This document shows, in pieces, positions 56,925-64,000 of a stretch of 64,000 nt of DNA. Location: the NCBI GenBank assembly GCA_050084515.1, contig CM114272.1:28086001-28150000 (forward strand), written 5' to 3'. The position numbers and the translations under genes are program-made. The notes beneath the pieces are model-generated. The model worked only from the letters and a program-made list of their open reading frames with translations. It searched no databases and had not been told where the DNA came from. Positions within the stretch are counted from its first letter, which is position 1. Each line of letters begins with the position of its first letter. The DNA comes from Blasia pusilla. Lineage: Eukaryota; Marchantiophyta; Marchantiopsida; Blasiales.

Positions 56925-58080
56925 ATCGTAAGGAGACTACCATTCCTGCTGAAATTTTTTTTCCCCGGGGTCTCGTCGCTCTAGAGCACACGCGAGAGCG
57001 ATAACTGGCGACAGTCATTTCCGAGTTTTTCCTCCGCGAGATCACGATTTTGAACCCGAGATACAAACTGTTCTGGATCCCCCGTCCCGTAGGCCTAGGT
57101 CGATGGTTTGGGTCGTTGGCCGCCTAGCATTAGTTGACGGACAATCCCAGACACCCCCCTACGAATAGAGCATCCTGTGCTGTCACCGAAGTTGTATATG
57201 TAGATCTGGATAGACAGATGGACGCGGTAACTCTTTGGAGTTTGGACGATGTTTAGAAGTTTAGAACAATATTTCGAAAAATTGGGAATGACCGATGAGC
57301 TTCAATTCTTCACATGTATTTCGGGAACTTTTCATCAATTCTTCACATGTATTTCGGGAACTTTTCATCGGGCTGTTGAAAGTTGTTTGGTGGCTGAGTC
57401 CCAGCCAGGGCCAGCGCTCGCAGCCAGGGGAGCCTACACCTTTTACACGTCACATGTGATGGTGCTCACCTCTTGGTGATGCGAATGAAAGCTGGCCGGT
57501 CCACTATCTGTCCTATCCTCATTTCGAAGAAGCCAAACGAGAATCGGTCCCGTCTCTCAGAAACTAATGAGGTGATTCGATTTGGATTCCACGCTGCTGA
57601 CAAACTACCGCTGATCAGAGGAACTCAAATAGCTGTCAATTTTCGGAACCCGTGATTGTTGCAAATGGACTCCTGTACAAGTGATCTACGACTGATATGA
57701 TTTCTCATTTTCCAAGTCCTTTGTCGAAATTTATGGTGGTTATTTAAACTCCTCGATAACTCTTGCTCTACTGGAAGGAAGAAATTAAAGCTATTGCTCT
57801 TCTGGAAGGAAGAAATTACCGATGAAGAGCTCTAACGCGTTCTACGATAGTTTGGATAGAGAGTGAGGTGGGCTGCTCATGGACTCAGGTTCCCGACGAT
57901 CGTGGAAGTCTGGGTAATCCTCTATTTTCGTAGAAGAAACGCTGCAGACACAGGACTCTTACAAACTTTGCCGAGATGATCGCAACATTGCGGCCATGGC
58001 GGGTAGCTTGGAGTAGAGTGACGGTCAGAGACTCTGCGGGGAAGGACTTCGGTACGCGAATCTCGAATCAACGAACTCTC
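56925..58080. other. Unassigned region, possibly downstream exons
   Basis: Composition is gene-like but no family is recognised. An open frame at 57249-57479 contains two perfect 33-bp copies (57304-57336 and 57337-57369) that repeat QFFTCISGTFH. A second short frame at 57473-57655 follows. Neither has upstream evidence of a start. Confidence 0.3.
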
Positions 58081-59624
58081 CTCGGCATGGCGTGCGCCGT
58101 GTAACTATCTATCTCAACTGCATATTTAAATTTTGATATTTTAGTTTAAGTTTCCAAAGTAATCGAAATTTTAAACTTCATTTTCTCTTAAACATGCAAT
58201 TTTGCTGGTCATATTCTGGTAATCATAGCAAGAGAACTCGTTTATTCATATACAGTAGGTTTTCTTAGTTTTTCGTCCTTCTTAGTAGGTGTCAAATTTT
58301 TTTTTATGGATTTGTATGCGGTCAATTCCTCTCAAACGTGTTCCCCTCCTCTTTCAACACTTTACCTTATTGCTTTGCCCCTCCCTCCGTTTGGTATTAT
58401 ACATTCATATTCTTAAGCCACTTCTTTTGATACCATATACATCACTTATCATTTTCAATTGCTTCTTATATTTCTTAAAATGATTTTCAATCATAAATTC
58501 GTTGTTACCTTATCTTATTCTCTATATCTAAATATATTTTGGATGGATTCCACCACTCTTCTTATTGTCGTTGTTCTTGTGCTTTCATAAAATCATGGTT
58601 CATGGGTCTTCTTGTATGTCAACCTTTGCTTCTATGGATATGGAGTTGGATAATCCATCTAATCGGTTATTGGGTTTTGTATGCCCTCCTCATAACCTCT
58701 CCTTATGGTTCTCCTCCTCATCATAGATCTTGCTATTTTCGTCTAGATATTGATACACCCATGACACTCACTATATTTCTTCCATAGCCCTCTCTAGCTT
58801 CCCCCCTCTTTGTCTTTGTCTTTTCCTATTGAACATAATCTCGATCCATTATTAATGAATCCTACTACTTTGCCATCCTCACATATCTTATCAACACCCT
58901 CACTTCCAACTCCCATTTTTTCTACCCTTATTCCCCCATGCTTTTTTTCCCTCTTCCTTCCCCAACCTGCTTCCGTCTTTATTGTTGTCCATCACCATCT
59001 CATAGACCTCCCACTTTCTCTGCTTGTAACAATTCTTCTGTATATGTGCCAAAGGTTGGTTGCATACTTGATGGTTAGGAGTTTGCTCGCATTGGGATTA
59101 AAAGATATCATCGGTATTGTCGATCCATGCATAGGCCTTCAATCCCTAACTTGATACCACCTCCTATTGGGTTCCCTCCAACTACTACTTGGACCTAGTT
59201 AAACCAACTTGATCTCCTTCGCTCTTTCCATCTAGGTCACCTTCATCCTAGAATCTATAGTCACATTCCAATGACTCTTCGCCCCATCACTCAATAAGCA
59301 TTGCTTTTCCTATTAGAAAGGTAAGCGCGTGATCCCATAATCCTCAATGTTTGGTATTTCCTATTACTCTCCCCCCAATGGGTCTTATTCCTCCCTTTGA
59401 AGGATGGTGTGATGGGTCATCGTAAAATATCCATGCGTATTTAGGGCTTTATGTTTGGGGATTGGGAAAATCTTCAGAGAGAACATTTACTTCAACTAGA
59501 GGCTTTAGCGATGGCTCATCCCACTCAATATGCTAATCACTCGAGGCCTTCAAAACAAAAATGTCTTCAACGAAGTCTACTTTTGGGGCAAGTTGGTGAC
59601 TTTTTAAGTACTATCGAGCATTTA
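58081..59624. other. Pyrimidine-rich, unassigned stretch
   Basis: The plus strand is rich in C and T, so open frames (for example 58810-59154) are dominated by Leu, Pro and Ser. I see no supported gene or repeat boundary. It may be decayed transposon sequence. Confidence 0.35.
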
Positions 59625-59629
59625 GTCCT

Positions 59630-62600
59630 CTCTCCATGCCCAATAGCATCAAACATCTCCTTAGGATTGGCATGACATACCTATCGGACTTTATCTACCG
59701 ATTGATAGGTTGGTAGTCTCCAAAAAATTTACATCCGAATAACCCACCGACCAACTATGTCGTTAACGCGATAGAACTCTACCTACGTCTAACTAAGATG
59801 TGACAGTTGTCGTGCCCATACTCATTGTTGGTCACATCTACACACCACACAACACCGATCTTCCCAATACATCGGTTGATCCACTCACAAATAGAATGCT
59901 CTCACACACACATATATATTGAGACCCCACAACGATCCCTCTTGCTGGTAGTTGAATCCCCCTAACTCCAAATAGCACAAACGTATCTATTTGACATGAT
60001 CTACTATCCTATACACATCTAGCACCGTTAGTGTCATCATCCTAGCAACATTGGATCATTATAGTTACCCGTCGTATTGATCCCTCCAAAGAGATCTAAC
60101 ACACTCGTACCTTGCTTCAAAGGTTGTCATGCACACAACAGAAGTGGTACCCGAAGATATCAAATTCGTACTCCAAGAGCACGATCGTCACCCGACTCTG
60201 TCTGCTGCAAGACACAGGCATGGCTCCACGCTTGCCTCACAAGCTTGTATGCACTCCATGCAACTCAATGCTCCTCCCTAACAATGATAAAGAAGTCTCT
60301 ACACCATGGGAAGATACGCCCACTCTTGTATGTCTCTCCGTCGCACTATCCACTACGGAAATATCCTCCGTATGTGTGCTCCCTCCAAAAACTCTCGATT
60401 GGTCAGCTAATACCATGTATAAAATGTTGCCAATGTGGTCACTATATCCTCACATGCTCGACCACCACTATCCCCTGCAAACTGCACTAGTAGATGGATC
60501 AAATGTCCATCACGTGATCGCTACCCTGGTCGATAAGAAACCGTATCCTCCTTAAATTCCAAGATGAAACCAAGGCGGTAAAATATCGTACTCCCTACCA
60601 ACATAGTATACGACTCTACTGGTATTGTAATCTCTTGAGTGCGCACCATCGCACTATCTGTTTGACTCACGCTCTAGTTGGAGTCTAACCACTAACTCTT
60701 GTTGAATCTTGCCCCCAATGGTGGTCATTATTTGCAAGAGGGACAATGCTCAATGTCGCCTTTCCGTAATCCCAATGCGAAACATGCCGCCTTCCCTAAC
60801 ATTAAGGGTTGCGCTCCCAAATCAAGTAGGACACATTGCGGATGGTACACCGTACTTGTGGGACTAACCAATCAAAATAGTCTCGCTTGGTTATCCAACA
60901 ACACCACACCTGGTGTGATCATGACTCGCTCTATCGCTGGCCTTGCTGGCATATCTACCAACTTTGCCGCCGCAGCATGCCATGACTGAGTGGGGGACAT
61001 CCCCAGCACCTGCTGCGAGGGTAGGTCCGCCACCTCCTCAACAAGCACCTCCGAATGAGAGGCAGTCACCTCTCCATACACGCTCACACAACATGGCGGC
61101 TAGTCAGAATACCTCTGCTGGTCCAACTCCCATCGTTGCCAACTCCATGGCGGAAAACAATGGAGCTTGGCTCACCTTAGTAGCCACCTCCAACAACGTG
61201 GTCAATAGTGGCTCAACCCAAGCCAGCATAGGAGTTGTCTCTCCAGCTCCTCGTGAAGTTGATGCATCTGTCCTACTTGTGGGCATTATTGGTTGTCGAG
61301 GCACCATCGATGGTGTATGAAGTGCCTTCGACAACGTGAATGACTAAGGAACCCTGGCCTGCTGCCCATTGGTCCCCTCCTATGGGTTGATCTCCATCCC
61401 ACCCCTCAATGGCTTGGTCACTCTCGTAGTCGCCTCTACCTAAGCCGCACTACACATAAACCTCAAGCTTGTCTAATCCTTCCCCGTATCCTGATATGAC
61501 ATGGACGCTAGAGCCACACTAGCTACTCTCGGCTTCGTGCTTGTCCTTGGCTGCATTATCGTCACGGTAGCAATCTTCTGCTCCAACTCATCGATGTGAG
61601 TGAAGAGCGCTACATTGGGTGCACGTCCTCCATCTTCCCTAACTATTGGTGGACCCTACCATCATGATCATCAACTCCTCGATCTCTACCAACTCTCTTG
61701 TCCCCAGGCCGTCTGCCTACCTTTGGTCTCCCGGAAAAGATCAAAACACCTATCCCTAGTGTCACAATGATCACACTGCAACTATGGTGGGGCCATCAGA
61801 GGTGGCTCCTGAATACCTGGAGGCACCCTAGGCCCTCTACCATATTGTGGGCAGTTCCTCTGCCTATGTGGCCTACGACATGTCCAGCAAGCCAACCCTT
61901 TTCCCTGTTGAGTAACATATATCGATACGGGTTGTTGCCTTATCGGCTCGCGATATCCGCCCTACTCTCTTGTCCCACCAGCCTACTTCCGTGATATTGG
62001 TGCATGTTGGGGCACCTGTGTGTCTGCTCCTACTCATGGACCTGTCTCATCCCGCGAAAATCTTGTGGTCACCACCTACTCCTCACTCATGTTGAGGTGT
62101 ACCTGCTCACACAACTCAAACACCACCTTCAATGTGGGCTTCGCGGTGAGAAGCAACATTGCATCCTAGACTCTCCTCTGTAGCTCCTAGTCAAGCACCA
62201 TGTACAAGTATTGAATTGAATGCGCCTTAGTCACTCCATAAGTGGCAATGATCAGTAGCCGCATGCACGTGAAGGCCTCTCTCAAAGTCTCACATGATCT
62301 CCGGTGAAAATCCTATACACTCTCAGCTTGTTGGTCTGCACGCCCAGGTAGCTCCTCACCAAGTGTTGAAAGAACTCCATTGTAGGACTGAAACTGGCCA
62401 TGGATGGCCCTCTACCACAAGAGGTCTCTGCCACATCCCCGCCCTCACTACCATCATCTCTATCTAGTCCCCGGGCTGATGGTATAGGTCTCTCCGCCCT
62501 CACTATTCCATCATACATCTCGCGGCCACTAGTGGACACATACCCTAGAGCCCAATACATTCTTATGGCATCAATCTCTACTGAGTATAAGGACTAGTAC

Positions 62601-64000
62601 TCCATGTAATCATCCATCAGAGGACCCTCTAAATGCTGGAACAAACCCTTCCATGCCATAAAAGGGTTGAACGGCGTAGGGGCTCGAATCTCCTGGAAGT
62701 CGCACCATGTGTCAAACTCTTGGATGAAGTCATCAAGATCTATGATGCCTATTGCACTTGAGAAATGATGCATGCCCCGGTGGTCCATGTCATCCATCTC
62801 TCTCCACCTATCACTATCCCTGTCTACAATCTCATCACTAGATCCGCTTTCTAGTGATGACGATCTAGCCATGGATGGGAGTCGAGGTGATTCCTCACTA
62901 GAAACCTCTTGATACTTCACGCCACTCTGTGTAAACCCACTACCACTACTTGCACTACCCCGTTCATCCGAACCCTGGAAGAATGTCGTGATGAAAATCC
63001 TGCCTCATCTGCTGAAGCACTCAAACTGACAAAGAGTCTTCCACACTCCTCACTAGCTCACCTACACTAACAGTAATCCCGTGATGACACACCCAGCCTC
63101 ACTCACACACAACACTCAGGCTTATAATGAGCCTCCCGAACTAACTCACCTAAGTTAGAGACATACTCTTGGATCATACATGCAACCCCTACTAGGACAA
63201 CCGCCCTATCTCCACAATTGTGCTACACATGCAAGGAGTCTACACTCGTCACCATCACTACACCCACCTAGCACCAATTACTACAAGGTTCCCAACACCC
63301 TCAATGACATGAGACAAGTGCGGAAAAAGGGATTGGAATGGATAACCTGAACACGCTCGCCATCAATCTACTCCACTGTCAACACAGACTTCTCCATGTG
63401 GTGCAGCAACTTCAAGCTCCGCAACACAAAAATCTCCTCGAGCTGGACGTGAAACCTCCGGTCACAAGATGCAGACTACTTTTCAGCATTGAAATCCACG
63501 TGTGTGTCTCCACCTCTAACATCCCATTGAAAACCATCGGTGTGGATCACTCATCCCGCCCCCAGTCAACAAAGTACTAGCAACTCCTATCGTGAATCCC
63601 ATCTATGCTTGGAAAAATACCATGTCCCAAAATCTCTCTAACTGCGTAGTCTTGACTCAAGCACTCCGAACTCCTTCATTCACATACCACTTCAAGCCTT
63701 GTAATCCCGGCTCCCGACCTCATTAGCTTAGGCAACCTTGCACCAAATGAATCGTGTCTACCCGATCCACCGCGGTCGCCGCCCTATGCGCGCTTCCTCC
63801 CAATTCTGTCATTTCCTTCCTTTCTCCTCCAACACTTGCAGGAGCGATAATGGCTCTTCACTCACTACCCACACCTTAGGTCAACCCCACGGCCTCTTCT
63901 TGGCTCCTACCGTCTTTCCTTTCGGCCGGGATGGCATGCATCCCTATGCATGCATTCCCAACTTTTAGGGCCTTCTTTAATGCGGCAAAGACTTTCACAT
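59630..64000 (-). mobile_element. Gypsy copy C, internally deleted, runs off the window
   Basis: This is a third, more diverged minus-strand member. 59630-59735 matches the copy A reverse transcriptase near 15240-15340. 59808-60010 matches the LTR-edge and polypurine-tract region of A (12303-12480), with GTTGTCGTGCCCATAC and GCTGGTAGTTGAATCCCCCT. Then comes methyltransferase motif I as SVLDLFGGINT (about 60070-60105), the protease VLLDLGAQPLMLGKAA (about 60800-60835), and gag (62282-62920, with MHHFSSAIGIIDLDDF and MAWKGLFQHLEG). The methyltransferase catalytic part, reverse transcriptase, RNase H and integrase are deleted between motif I and the 3' region. The leader begins near 62950; the 5' LTR is outside. 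Confidence 0.75.
61010..62920 (-). pseudogene. gag and upstream protease region, copy C
   Basis: Gag is readable in two frames: 62920-62594 (WREMDDMDHRGMHHFSSAIG) and 62560-62282 (SMASFSPTMEFFQHLVRSY). The zinc-knuckle region near 61770 is degenerate (CDHCDTRDRCF, too short for CCHC). The stretch 61087-60872 (VTASHSEVLVEEVADLPSQ) parallels the copy B region at 47870-47810 leading into the protease. Frameshifts and stops are present. Confidence 0.65.

Noticed and set aside
1-64000. CRISPR arrays, bacterial operons, rRNA or tRNA genes
   Set aside because: No regularly spaced identical repeats with unique spacers, no ribosome-binding-site-led operons, and no cloverleaf or rRNA-like sequence was recognised; spliced genes show a eukaryotic nucleus.

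Overview
The window is nuclear DNA of a streptophyte plant. Two spliced host genes at the left end show this: a TGD3-type chloroplast ABC ATPase (plus strand) and a centromeric histone H3, CENH3 (minus strand). Both have GT-AG introns, mostly short. The repeats also fit: Ty3/Gypsy, Ty1/Copia, a LINE, a hAT transposase, Helitron ends and a tandem satellite. The retroelement types suggest a seed-free plant (bryophyte-like) or a streptophyte alga more than a flowering plant, but that is inference and I cannot name the species.

Layout. 1-1.3 kb: 3' part of the TGD3-like gene. 2.66-5.33 kb: complete CENH3, convergent with it. 5.3-8.8 kb: CENH3 upstream region with a compound microsatellite, then AT-rich DNA holding a perfect 46-bp palindrome. 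8.8-10.3 kb: truncated copy (K1) of a repeated kinase/RING-like gene family. 11.67-21.92 kb: Gypsy copy A (minus strand). 21.92-24.35 kb: 5'-truncated hAT transposase. 24.4-26.3 kb: ten-copy satellite of about 178 bp. 28.1-36.9 kb: second kinase/RING copy (K2), split by a Copia element at 28.46-33.00 kb. 37.5-41.2 kb: LINE (plus strand). 41.64-49.55 kb: Gypsy copy B (minus). 49.55-50.6 kb: kinase-family remnant K3. 52.7-54.2 kb: Helitron ends. 54.4-58 kb: probably genic, including a spliced gene for a secreted protein I do not recognise. 59.6-64 kb: internally deleted Gypsy copy C.

The main result is the Gypsy family. Read on the minus strand, its polyprotein runs gag, CCHC knuckle, aspartic protease, a conserved linker, a C5-cytosine DNA methyltransferase (DNMT) domain, reverse transcriptase, RNase H, integrase and a C-terminal PHD finger. 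It therefore pairs a DNA-methylation writer with a predicted histone-mark reader. Copies A and B keep recognisable DNMT motifs I, IV, VI, VIII and IX/X; copy C keeps only motif I. All copies are broken by stops and frameshifts, and different catalytic or zinc-binding residues are lost in A and B, so the active parent is elsewhere in the genome.

The window also records insertion history. The Copia element sits in kinase-family copy K2 with a GAGCA target duplication, and K1 preserves the empty site. Gypsy A abuts the hAT transposase with a shared ACTC. Exon coordinates come from reading splice sites and conserved protein motifs; no alignment or search was run.
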